A stretch of 64,000 bases of DNA, from the NCBI GenBank assembly GCA_029263315.1, contig JAJCXR010000004.1:248001-312000 (forward strand), in the 5' to 3' direction. Of the stretch, positions 8,201 through 17,500 are shown piece by piece. Origin of the DNA: Acidobacteriota bacterium. GTDB lineage: Bacteria; Acidobacteriota; Thermoanaerobaculia; Multivoradales; J023. The notes below the pieces were generated by a model that saw only the letters and a list, made by a program, of their open reading frames with translations, searched no databases and was not told the DNA's origin. Position 1 is the stretch's first letter, and each line of letters starts with the position of its first letter. The position numbers and the translations under genes were made by a program.

Positions 8201-10972
8201 CCAGACAGCGCCCGGCAGGTGCGAGTCATCACCGACGTCTCGGGCCTCGCCAGCGTCGGCTTTCGCCTCGGCCAAAGAGCCGGTCTCGGTGTGCACACGG
8301 TCAACGTTTCGACTCCCGGCGCTGTGGCTGAAACCACTTTTTTTGCTTCCGCCGAGCCGGGACCGCCGGCTCGAATCCGCCGCGAGGTGGGCGACAATCA
8401 AACCGGGGTTCAGGTCGCAGCCAGCGGCGAGGTGATGCCCAAGCCGCTGTTGGCGAGAGTCTTCGACCGCCTGGGCAACGTGGTACCAGATGTTCCGGTG
8501 ATTTTTTCCGTCGATTCCGGAGGTGGTTCCTTCGCTGGCCAGGCGCAGGTCGTGGTGCGCAGCGATGCAACAGGGCGTGCCCGGGCAGAGTTTACCGTGG
8601 GTTCGGAAGCGCTCAATCCTCAAGTCGTCACGGCGTCCTTCGATGGCCTCGATGAGCTGGCGTCGATCTACACCGTCACCGCCCTCGATCCCATGGTGGG
8701 ACCCACGGCCTTCGAGGGATTGGTCCTCGACAACGAAGACCTTCCCGTCGCCGGAGTCTCGCTGCATGTGGCTGGCACGGACCTGGTCGAAGTGGCCGAC
8801 GAAGACGGGCGTTTTTTCTTCGCCGACGTTCCCGCGGGCCGGCTGCTGCTCGAGGTCGACGGCTCGACGGCATTGCGTTCCGGCACTTGGCCACACTTGG
8901 AATTCGAGGTCTTCACCGTCGCCGGGCGGCTCAACGGTCTAGGAATGCCGGTGCGTCTGTTGCCGATCGATGTGGCCGGCGGACGGCTTGTGGGGGGCGG
9001 GGAAGATGTCACAGTGCCCATTGCAGGGGTTGTCGGAGCCGAGCTGACGGTCTTTGCGGGCTCGACGACCTTTCCGGACGGCTCTCCCACCGGACAGCTT
9101 TCCGTCACTCAGGTGCATGCTGACAAGGTCCCGATGATCGCTCCTCTCGGGTCGAATTTCATGCTTGCCTGGACGGTGCAACCGCCGGGGGTCCGCTTCG
9201 ATCCACCGGCCCGCATTGCGATCCCGAATCTTGGGGAAGAGGTGGGCCGAGAGGTCGAAATCTTCAGCTTCGATCACGATTTCGGCGAATTTGTGGTGGC
9301 TGGCACGGCCAGCGTTTCGGAGGACGGGCTGCAACTGCGGTCGAATCCCGGTTCGGGAATCTCCAAATCAGGCTGGGGCGGATGTGTCTCTCCGCCGCCT
9401 CCCGGTGCCGACGTTTGCGGCAATCCGGGGCCCTGCAAGAAGTGTGTTCCCGGGCAACGTCAGCCGGTGCCGAAATGTGATGATTGTCAGAAATGCGCCA
9501 ATTCCGACGGCATCTGTCGAGCCAAGGAAATACGCCAGGTTGAGATCGTCGGCAATGGCCGTTTGAGAGTGGTCAAGGTTGGGCTCGAGGACGAGGTGAG
9601 CTTCACCACCCGGATCGACGCCGACTGCACGAAGTTCTCCCATCGCTGGGATTTCGGCGACGGCGAGACGAGCACCGAGGCTGCTCCGACTCACGAGTAC
9701 AGCGAAGAGGATCTGGGCGACAAGGATAGGGAGCTTTTCGAGGTCAAGGTTGAGGTGGCCTGCGACTGCGACGGGCAGTCGCCCGCTTCCGCCATGAGCT
9801 TGCCGTTCCAAGTCGTCGTCGAGAGAGCAAAGGTTCGCGTCGGTGAAGTCTGGGATGCTCAATACCCTGGATCAGACTGTAACCGGCTGCCCCCCCTTCA
9901 GAATGCGGGCTTCAATGTGCCGATGCTGTTGGGCGCGAGGACCGGCACCATGGCGGCGGTGACCGTCAAAGATGTGGAGGTCAGGCCCGCTTCATCTTTC
10001 GATAAGGCTCTGGTGGGAGTCCAACAAGATGGTTCCTCGGTTGTTCTTGGTGAGCAGGCACCAACCGCGGCTATGGACGATGTGGAGGTCGAGTGGGACG
10101 CCGATCCGACCCAACGATACCTTGTCGTTGCCGGCATCGACGAGAATGGCGATGGCGATCTCGATGAAGACGAGATCCAGCACCGGCAAACCGATCGCAC
10201 GATTCGGGTGATCACCCAATCCACTTACGATGCTTCTCAGAGCACCTTGCGCGGGCCGAGCTTGATCAGCGGTTTGATCGTTGGCGATGCCGAGGCTTAC
10301 ATGGACGCCTTTCTCGGTGCTGGATCATTGCTGGGAGCTTCGATCCTGTCGACGACGGTGCCGATCGGGGACCAAGACCACCCGATTGGACAACGTTGGA
10401 ACAGCGGGTGCACTAGCGCCTCGACGAGGCTATATCAATTCGGGCCCAGCCATGGCTTTGCCCGCAAGTTCGGTGAGAATCGCACAGTCCTGGAACGCAT
10501 CCAGCGGGCCATCGTCGCCAAGTATCAGGGTGATATGCAAGCGTATTTCAGGTCTCACCTGTCGACGGCGGAGGCCCATTTCCCAGGGGTCCTGGGGGCC
10601 GGTTCCCAATGGCTGACCACCGATCTGGCCATCCAGTTTTGGGATTGGACACTGACCAATGACTTTGTCGACAGCCGTGAGCTGCAGGGGGCCTTGGGGG
10701 CGGTGCTCTTCGACGTGGACCTCCTCGACGTGCATGTCAAGAGGGTGGGTATGCTCGGTTCGGAGCTCAGGATCGAAAGTGTGACTCTCAGGGTCGATGT
10801 CCATCAAGACATCTTCGACTTCAATATAACCAAAACCTTTTTCAACGAAGACGGCGCCAAGGTTCAGGCGGGATGGGATTCCCTTGGCCCAGGTGGACAA
10901 CCCTTCTATTCGAGCGTCGAATGGCAGGGCACGATCAATGATTGGCCGGCACCCAGATTTCCGGCTTTCTAG
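5252..10972 (+). CDS. Giant secreted Ig-like protein, paralogue 2 (1906 aa)
   Basis: A signal peptide (about residues 1-34, ending AAAPAGAQ) precedes two copies of a right-handed-solenoid-like domain rich in GxVxxxG turns (about 40-240 and 245-450). This domain is similar to that of polymer-forming or pilus-associated proteins (DUF7305-like, from memory). Ig-like repeats, invasin-type domains and a CarboxypepD_reg-like domain (about 1150) follow, then the conserved FSFDHDFGEFV block, KSGWGGCV, an eight-Cys module and a PKD domain (WDFGDGETS near residue 1465). The last ~380 residues are a tip with no family I recognise. They contain a Ca-loop-like DENGDGDLDEDE and a Trp/Phe-rich end. The start overlaps the upstream gene by 4 nt, and a lipoprotein gene follows 8 nt after the stop. 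It is probably exported and surface-exposed. Confidence 0.92.
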   Translation: MSSLPPTRGRLASLAARLAVLLAALLVAAAPAGAQLIPDPSPHALIAEKDVEIDGDARVMGSVHANGKVEVKEGATVLGDVSAGDEIKNDGVILGEQTEGAPDVTLPNFDADDLRAMADRSFDDDHLFGDEVVDDIVFVDGTATLAGPVTGGGMILAADDILVDTPFVDGDLGDPPGPTLVAVKDVKVEKDMGWRGDLLAGKNVKLEDNSRLDGRAFAHDKVEVKKNIHVLGDPTDPPPELQKPFVLLEPASDVYRLFVGLAGDEIKIDKDSVVTGNIHSNDKIDVKKDALVDGNASAVGEIQGDGEITGSVEDNAAPQVLPYWPSMSSLQGLADRVFEDDVTFSDEIIDDVVFVFGKVEIEGSLRGGGTIIASRSVHFKQAAASPGLLDAVSVMAFDDIKIDRDWVLRGVLRAGDKIELRKNVTFEGVLLADGKIDFDKEATLRFLDLVPGTAGDVAAPRLQILSPGPVISDGGEVLVAVEYADAGAGVDVTTLRVMLDGESLDHLCFAEPSRGECLPMTPPAGGHNLGVEIADLVGNRARAEIEFVRRGEGMENDQTSPSIQVLKPAEGEIFRDRFVNIRGALLDDLSGIDPTTFTVSLQGTDIGETCDLLVGFEFSCQVQDLAPGEYDLELSVSDLAANQGTVGVRFVRLAVPPDDQTPEADLLEPLGPIRQPQSRARVGLNDSESGVDAASVHVWLDGSEVTPLCQVASVGVSCPLEELTPGSHELMVEASDRAGNVLRTGFVLTVEYRLPVTIEQPASGLVTSKPTIRVAGSTDPSVTTVTIGRVIAPAIDGAFEADVQLQEGANHLTAMVRGPSGTVGTETVTVIRDSEPPRVVVRSPLPGTRLAGNRVAVTGEVFDLSSSGAVDGGLEVFVNGLAAEVSQSSFIARDVLLTPGPALLVVEARDAVGNQRRVEVPVHVGLPEGPVIEILGGNGQQAAVGTLLDEPLSIRLVGPDLVPLAGRFVTFRVGRGDGQVVAFPDSARQVRVITDVSGLASVGFRLGQRAGLGVHTVNVSTPGAVAETTFFASAEPGPPARIRREVGDNQTGVQVAASGEVMPKPLLARVFDRLGNVVPDVPVIFSVDSGGGSFAGQAQVVVRSDATGRARAEFTVGSEALNPQVVTASFDGLDELASIYTVTALDPMVGPTAFEGLVLDNEDLPVAGVSLHVAGTDLVEVADEDGRFFFADVPAGRLLLEVDGSTALRSGTWPHLEFEVFTVAGRLNGLGMPVRLLPIDVAGGRLVGGGEDVTVPIAGVVGAELTVFAGSTTFPDGSPTGQLSVTQVHADKVPMIAPLGSNFMLAWTVQPPGVRFDPPARIAIPNLGEEVGREVEIFSFDHDFGEFVVAGTASVSEDGLQLRSNPGSGISKSGWGGCVSPPPPGADVCGNPGPCKKCVPGQRQPVPKCDDCQKCANSDGICRAKEIRQVEIVGNGRLRVVKVGLEDEVSFTTRIDADCTKFSHRWDFGDGETSTEAAPTHEYSEEDLGDKDRELFEVKVEVACDCDGQSPASAMSLPFQVVVERAKVRVGEVWDAQYPGSDCNRLPPLQNAGFNVPMLLGARTGTMAAVTVKDVEVRPASSFDKALVGVQQDGSSVVLGEQAPTAAMDDVEVEWDADPTQRYLVVAGIDENGDGDLDEDEIQHRQTDRTIRVITQSTYDASQSTLRGPSLISGLIVGDAEAYMDAFLGAGSLLGASILSTTVPIGDQDHPIGQRWNSGCTSASTRLYQFGPSHGFARKFGENRTVLERIQRAIVAKYQGDMQAYFRSHLSTAEAHFPGVLGAGSQWLTTDLAIQFWDWTLTNDFVDSRELQGALGAVLFDVDLLDVHVKRVGMLGSELRIESVTLRVDVHQDIFDFNITKTFFNEDGAKVQAGWDSLGPGGQPFYSSVEWQGTINDWPAPRFPAF
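5390..6373 (+). repeat. ~984-bp block nearly identical to 11682-12665 (copy A)
   Basis: This stretch of the second giant gene aligns with the third giant gene at a constant offset of 6292 with no indel that I can find. Only scattered substitutions are visible. The flanking parts of the two genes are far more diverged. It encodes most of both solenoid-like stem domains. The pattern fits recent gene conversion or a recent partial duplication. Confidence 0.8.
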
Positions 10973-10980
10973 GAGTGACC

Positions 10981-11364
10981 ATGGGTGACAAGAGCTCGCC
11001 GCCCAGAGGGTGGTACACGTTGGCGCTTTGTATTCTTTTGTTGAGCCTGACCTTGGTGGCCTGCGGTCGTCGGCTCGTCGATTCCCGTGAGTTCTCCCTG
11101 CCTGGAGGAACCTGCTCCATCGAACGCTGGGATGATCCGGTGGACAACTTGAAGAGCTACCGCGTCCTGTGGCGCCCCGATGGCGCCGATGAGGGGGAAT
11201 TGGTGCACGAAATCTGGGGTCGGCTGGATCCGCAGTTGGAACCGAAACTCGTCGATCGGGATGTTTTGACTTTAGTGCTTGGAGAACGTTGCTTCGAGCG
11301 ATCTTCCCCTGGCCAGTGGCAACCTTGCGGAGACGACGACAAGCCGCGGACACCCACATCATGA
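10981..11364 (+). CDS. Small lipoprotein following giant gene 2
   Basis: This is a 127-aa protein. ATG 10981 is preceded by AGGAG at 10971-10975, which overlaps the stop of the upstream gene. The N-terminus has a short charged region, a hydrophobic core (LALCILLLSLTLVA) and a canonical lipobox LVAC, so the mature protein should begin with an acylated Cys around residue 28. The rest has Cys residues near CSIERWDD and CFERSSPGQWQPC, which could form disulphides, and a charged tail. I recognise no domain. Its tight linkage to the unknown C-terminal tip of the upstream giant protein makes it a candidate immunity or chaperone-like partner, by analogy with lipoprotein immunity proteins. This is inference. 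Confidence 0.8.
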   Translation: MGDKSSPPRGWYTLALCILLLSLTLVACGRRLVDSREFSLPGGTCSIERWDDPVDNLKSYRVLWRPDGADEGELVHEIWGRLDPQLEPKLVDRDVLTLVLGERCFERSSPGQWQPCGDDDKPRTPTS

Positions 11365-11434
11365 AATCGAAGACCTTTGATCGTTTCACGGTTTGGTTTC
11401 CGCTTTCCTTATGGGGGCGTCTTCCCCTATGGGG

Positions 11435-11460
11435 GCCTCTTCTCCTCCTCTCGAAGAGGC
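11435..11460 (+). terminator. Hairpin between the lipoprotein gene and giant gene 3
   Basis: GCCTCTTC and GAAGAGGC form a perfect 8-bp stem around a 10-nt loop, 70 bp after the lipoprotein stop codon. There is no T-run, so a role as terminator is uncertain. Just upstream, a 15-bp sequence is repeated imperfectly (11410-11424 and 11429-11443). Confidence 0.35.
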
Positions 11461-11555
11461 GCAGCGAATCCTGGGCGATAACCTTTATGACCCCCAGAAC
11501 GTACCCACTTTAGTGTCACTCCTTGACATAACCAACCGCTAGGCCATTGAATGTA

Positions 11556-14500
11556 ATGCTGACCACAAGACCAAAAATCCTTCTCCTAGGTTGCTCGTTG
11601 GGCTTGATGCTGGCGACGGTGGCGTGGGTCACTCCTGCCTCTGCCCAGCTGATCCCCGGCCCGTCCCCGCAAACCCTGGTGGCCGAGAAAGACGTCAAGA
11701 TCGACGGCGACGCTCGCGTTATGGGCAGCGTGCACGCCAACGGGAAAGTGGAAGTCAAAGAAGACGCCACGGTGCTCGGTGACGTTTCGGCGGGGGACGA
11801 GATCAAGAACGACGGCGTCATCCTTGGCGAGCAGACGGAGGGGGCCCCCGATGTGATCTTGCAAGACTTCGATGCCGACGACCTGCGGGGCATGGCCGAC
11901 CGCAGCTTCGACGACGACCACCTCTTCGGCGACGAAGTGGTGGACGACATCGTCTTTGTCGACGGCAAAGCCACCCTCGAAGGGCCGGTGACCGGCGGCG
12001 GCATGATCCTGGCGGCGGACGACATCATCGTCGACACCGCCTTCGTCGACGGCGACCTCGGCGATCCACGCGGCCCCACCTTGGTGGCAGTGAAAGATGT
12101 GAAAGTCGAGAAGGACATGGGTTGGCGTGGGGATCTGCTGGCCGGCAAGAACGTCAAGCTGGAGGACAACAGCCGCCTCGACGGCCGGGCCTTCGCCCAC
12201 GACAAAGTCGAAGTCAAAAAGAATGTCCACATTTTGGGTGATCCCACGGACCCGCCGCCGGAGCTACAGAAACCTTTTGTATTGCTGGAGCCGGCGTCGG
12301 ATGCCTATCGATTGTTTGTGGGTTTGGCCGGCGACGAGATCAAGATCGACAAAGATTCGGTGGTGACGGGCAATATCCACTCCAACGACAAGATCGATCT
12401 GAAGAAGGACGCCTTGGTGGACGGCGATGCTTCGGCGGTGGGGGAGATCCAGGGCGACGGTGAGATCACCGGCAGCAGCGACGAGGACGCCGCACCCCAA
12501 GTACTGCCCTATTTGCCCCATGTGTCGAGTCTGCAAGGGCTGGCGGACCGGGTCTTCGAGGACGACGTCACCTTCACGGACGCGACCATCGACGACGTGG
12601 TTTTTGTCTTCGGCAAGGTGAAGGTCGAGGGCACCCTGCGTGGCGGTGGCACGATCATCGCCTGCGACAAGATCGAATTCAAGGGTGACCCCGGGGCCGC
12701 CGATCCCGAGGCCCGGTTGTCGTTGATTTCCTATGACGAGATCAAGCTGGACAAGGATTGGACCTTCCGCGGCTCCCTGCGGGGCGGCAAGGACATCAAG
12801 CTAGAGCAGCGCAACGTGGTGCACGGCATCGCCATCGCCGACCACAAGCTGGAGCTCAAGAAAGAAACACTGCTCACCTTCGAGGACGTCACTCCGCCGC
12901 CGGATCTCACGCCGCCCAATCTCAGCATCCAGGCGCCGACGGCCCTCGAGATCCTCGACGATCCGACGCCGGAGATTCGGCTGGCTTTCGACGACGCCGA
13001 GAGCGGCATCGATCCGACCTCTCTGGGTCTCACCCTCAACGGTTTCGACCTGTTGTTGAGCTGTGCGGTCGATGAGGTGAGTGCCGTCTGTGAGCCACCG
13101 CCCCTGGCAGAAGGGCGCTACACCCTGCTCGCCGAGGTGCGCAACGGTGCTGGGCTGCCGTCCGCCGTCAGCTTCACGTTCTCCCTGTTCTACGAGTTGG
13201 AAGACATCGAGCCCCCCACCTTGACGTTGGTCGAGCCCCTCGGCGATCCACCCGCCGATGAGCGCTCGCCCAGCGTCCGGCTCGACTACGCCGACGCCGA
13301 ATCGGGCATTGATCTGTTGAGCTTTCGCCTGCGCATCGATGACCGTGATGTCGTCGAGACCTGCACCGTGACGGCTTCGTCGGCCCTGTGCCAGCCGTGG
13401 GCCTTGGCCACCGGCGAGCATCGGCTCGACGCCGAGGTACGGGATCTGGCGGGTAATGAAGCCTTCGTCGAGCTGGAATTTTCGATCACCAGCACGCAGG
13501 ACGACAGCCAGCGGCCCAGCTTGGAAATCCTTTCCCCGGCTTCGGGTACGGTGGTGGACGGTGCCGCACCGGAGGTCGTCATCGTCTACTCCGACGGCGA
13601 CTCGGGAATCGACCGCTCCAGCCTGTCGGTGGTGGTGGATTCCACCGACGTCACCGCCGACTGCCAAGTCGGAGCCGATGGGGCGATCTGCCCCAGCCCT
13701 GCTTTGGCGGCGGGCAGCCATCGGGTGAGCGTCCGGGTGAGCGATCTCGAAGGCAACGGGCTGATGGCGCGAAACTTCTTCGAGGCCACCGTCGATGCCT
13801 CCGACGACGCCGGCCCGACGGCGATTTTTGTCATGCCGGGCGACCAGCCGGTGCTCGCCGACCTGCTCGAGACGGCGGTGGTGCGTCTGAACGACGTCGG
13901 CTCCGGGCTCGATCTGAAGAGCGTCAACATGGCCCTGGACGCTCGTGACATTACTTTCGACTGTTTCATCGGCCCCGAAACCCGATGTGAGATTCCTTTT
14001 CTGGCCTCCGGTGTCCACCGCCTGACGGTTCAGGCGGCGGACATGGCCGGCAACGGCGTCGTTCTGGAGCATGATTTCGAAGTCCTGGGCAGGCCGGCGG
14101 ACGACCTGCCGCCGAGCTTGCAGATCCTTGCCCCCGCCGCGCAGGTGGGGGAAGGGCCGCTCGACGTGAGGCTGAGCTACGCCGACCGTGGCGGGGCCGG
14201 CGTCGATCGATCGAGCCTCGCCGTCACCCTCGACGGCCAGCCCTTGACCTGCAACGTCAGGGTGATCTCGGCGAATTGCTCCCTTGGGTCCCTGGCCGTC
14301 GGCAGTTACCGCCTCGAGGCTCAGGTCGCCGACCTGGACGGCAACTTGGCCACCGCCAACCTCGACTTCGAGGCGGTGCCCGAGCAAGTGCCGCCGTCGA
14401 TCAACATCGAGGCACCGGTGGGCACTGTGATGGGGGATGCGCGGCCGGAGATACGGGTGCGCTACAGCGACCTCGCCTCGGGTCTCGACCTGGGGAGCTT

Positions 14501-17500
14501 CCGCCTGCTCATCGATGGCGTCGAGGCCACCGCCGGCTGTGCCGTCGGTGCCGACACGGCGCTGTGTCAGCCATCGCCGCTGACCGCCGGCAGCCATCAG
14601 CTCAACGTCGAAATCCGCGACCAGCGGGGCAATGTGGCCCGCGATGGCGTGGTGATCGAGGTCGAGGTGGACCTGGGAGTGGAGATCACCGCACCGCAGC
14701 AGGGGTTACTGACCCGCCATGAAACCGTGACCCTGGAGGGCGTTCTGGCCCAGGCCGTCGACCAAGTGGTGGTCAGCGGCGGTGGTGCCGACATCGAGGC
14801 CCAGGTCGCCGGTTTGAGCTTCGTCGCCGTCGACGTGCCGCTGATCGAGGGCAGCAACGTGCTCACCGCCGTCGCCCGGGTGGGCGATGCGGTGGGCCTG
14901 GCGACGCTCAGCGTGGTACGCGATACACAACCGCCCCGCTTGATTTTCCGGTCGCCGATCGACGGCTCGCAAGTGGCGAGCGGCGAGATCATTGTCACCG
15001 GCGAGGTGGTCGACGGCCTGCCCGGCCATATCGACGCCGCCGATCCGCAGGTGACGGTGGGGGGGCGTGCCGCCGAGCTCGACCACGGCACCTTCCTGGT
15101 CGAAAGCTACCTCTTGCAACCCGGCGACAACCGCATCGAGGCCACGGTCAGCGATGCGGCGGGCAATTTCGCCAGCCAAGAAATAGTAGTCCGCTCGATG
15201 CCGCGGGCCACCGGCCGCATCGAGATTCTCCTCGGCCAAGGCCAACGGGCGACGGCGGAGTCGACCCTGGCCGATCCCCTGACGGTGCGCTTGGTCGATG
15301 TTTCGGGCAGTCCGTTGGCGGGGCGACGGGTCAGCTTTGAGGTTCGGCAGGGCTCCGGCCGGCTCAGCGCCGGGGCCGACGATGGCCGTCGTTTGACCGT
15401 GACCAGCAACGAGCATGGCGTCGCCGCCGTCCATTTCACCCTCGGTGCCCGTGCCGGTAGGGGCAACCATGGGGTAGCGGTGACCTCGCCGGGATTGGCG
15501 GCGGCCGACTTCTGGGCCTCCGCCACGGTGGGGTTGCCACAACGCATCGTGCCGGTGGTGGGCGGTGACCAAACCGGCGTGCGCCGTGGCGCCGTCGGCC
15601 GCGAATATCTACAGCCTCTCTTGGCGCAGGTTTTCGATAGCCACGGCAACCCCTTGGCCGGAGTGCCGGTCACCTTCCGCGGCGTGCTCGGCGGCGGCTC
15701 CTTCATCGGTGGCTCGATGGTCGATGACGGCACCGGCGCCGAGACAGCGATCCTCGAGACCATCACCGATCGGGGCGGCATCGCCGCCGTGCGTTACGTG
15801 CTGGGGCCAGAGGAGGGCATCGGCAACAACGTGGTGGAGGCGACCTTCGAGGGCCTCGGCGAGAGCCCCGCCACCTTTGTGCTCAGCTCCCTAGAGCCCG
15901 GTCCCGAATCTTCCACCAGCCTGTCCGGCCTGGTGCTCGACAACCAAGATCAGCCGGTGCCCGGGGTCACCTTGAGCGCCGCGGGACGCTCGACCACGGC
16001 GGACGCCGAAGGGCGGTTCCGCTTGCTGGGATTGCCGGCCGGTTGGCTGCACCTGGAGGTGGAAGGCTCCACCTCCAGCCGTCCGGGCACCTGGCCGCAC
16101 CTCGAATTTGCCTTGCAGACCGTCGCCGGGCGCGACAACGATATCGGTATGCCCATCCTGCTGCCGCGCATCGATGTGGACGGCGGCCGCACCGTCGGCG
16201 GTAGTCAGGACGTCGAGATCCCGATGACCGGCGTACCCGGCGCCTCGCTCACCGTCTTCGCCAACTCGGTTACCTTTCCCGACGGTTCCACCAGCGGTGA
16301 GCTGAGTTTTACCCAAGTGTTGTCGAACAAAGTGCCGATGGTGGCACCGCTGGGTTCCAGCTTCGCCCTCGCCTTTACCATTCAACCGCCCGGGGTTCAC
16401 TTCGATCCGCCGGCTCAGGTGCGCATTCCCAACCTCGGCATGGAGTCCGGCGAGGTGGTCGACATCTTCTCCTTCGACCATGACCTCGGCGAGTTTGTCA
16501 CCGCCGGCAGCGCTTCGGTGTCCGATGACGGCCGTTTTCTGCGCTCCAATCCGGGCTCGGGCATCCAGAAATCCGGTTGGGGTGGTTGTGTGACGCCGCC
16601 GGCGCCCCCCGGTGATGTTTGCAACCCTGGGGCTTGCACCCGCTGTGTCGACAAACGCCTGGAGCCCAAATGCGATGTGAAATGTGAGATCTGCACCGGC
16701 TCCGGCTGTGATCCCCGCAAGATCGAGGAGATCACCGCTTCGGCCAACAACAAAACCGAAGACGACAAGGTGATCGTCGGTATCGGGCAAGAAGTGCAGT
16801 TCCGTCCCCAGAACCCGAAGGGCAATTGCTCGTCGTTGAGCTACACCTGGCGCTTCGGTGATGGCGAAGAGAGCATGGACGAGGCGCCGACTCACGAATA
16901 CAAGACGGAGGGGGACAAGGAAATCGAGATGGTCGCCGCATGCGACGGCTGCCCGGCGGGCGGCTCAGCCACCGACACCATCAAGATCAAGGTCATCAAG
17001 CTCGCCTTCGAAGGCGCCTTCGAGCGTCTCGACACGTCGTCCGAAGATATGTTGATGGTCGAGATGGAAGACATCGACAGCGACGGCAATCCGGACGACT
17101 TCTTCCGGGTGTTGGGTGGCGTGCGGTTACGGCTCAAGCTCGAGGAGCACTCGGACTTGGCGGGCAAGATCGACGAGCTGACCTGGAAAGCCGACGCCGG
17201 CACCTTCTACGACGGCTTCGCCTCCACCGCCAAGGAGCTGATGGGCGCTGGCCTCAGCGGTGCCATGCTCGACGAGGTCTTCTGGCAAGGGCCGTGGACG
17301 AACGGTCAGGACCACGAGCTGACGGTCACCGCCGAGCTCAGTGACGACAACGAAGTGGAAGGCAATCTCCTGGTGCGCACCCGCGAGCTGAGCCGTGGTG
17401 TTTCGCAGGGAGACGATATCGCCATGTTGCAGTACTTGCTGCGCATCTATGGTCTGTCGGAAGGCAACAGCATCGGCTACGCAGGTGCGGCCGTTTCCGT

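Noticed and set aside
7106..8896. 596-codon minus-strand open frame inside the second giant gene
   Set aside because: It is antisense to a well-supported coding gene. GC-rich codon use leaves long stop-free frames, and its translation (His/Arg/Gly-rich, no motifs) is typical of such shadows.
11361..11513. 50-codon ORF overlapping the lipoprotein stop (ATGA)
   Set aside because: It has low-complexity Trp/Leu/Arg sequence that includes a direct repeat and hairpin, with no domain and no ribosome-binding site of its own.
11523..11552. TTGACA followed 18 bp later by TTGAAT as a promoter for giant gene 3
   Set aside because: Transcription would begin inside or after the start codon, and the -10 match is poor.
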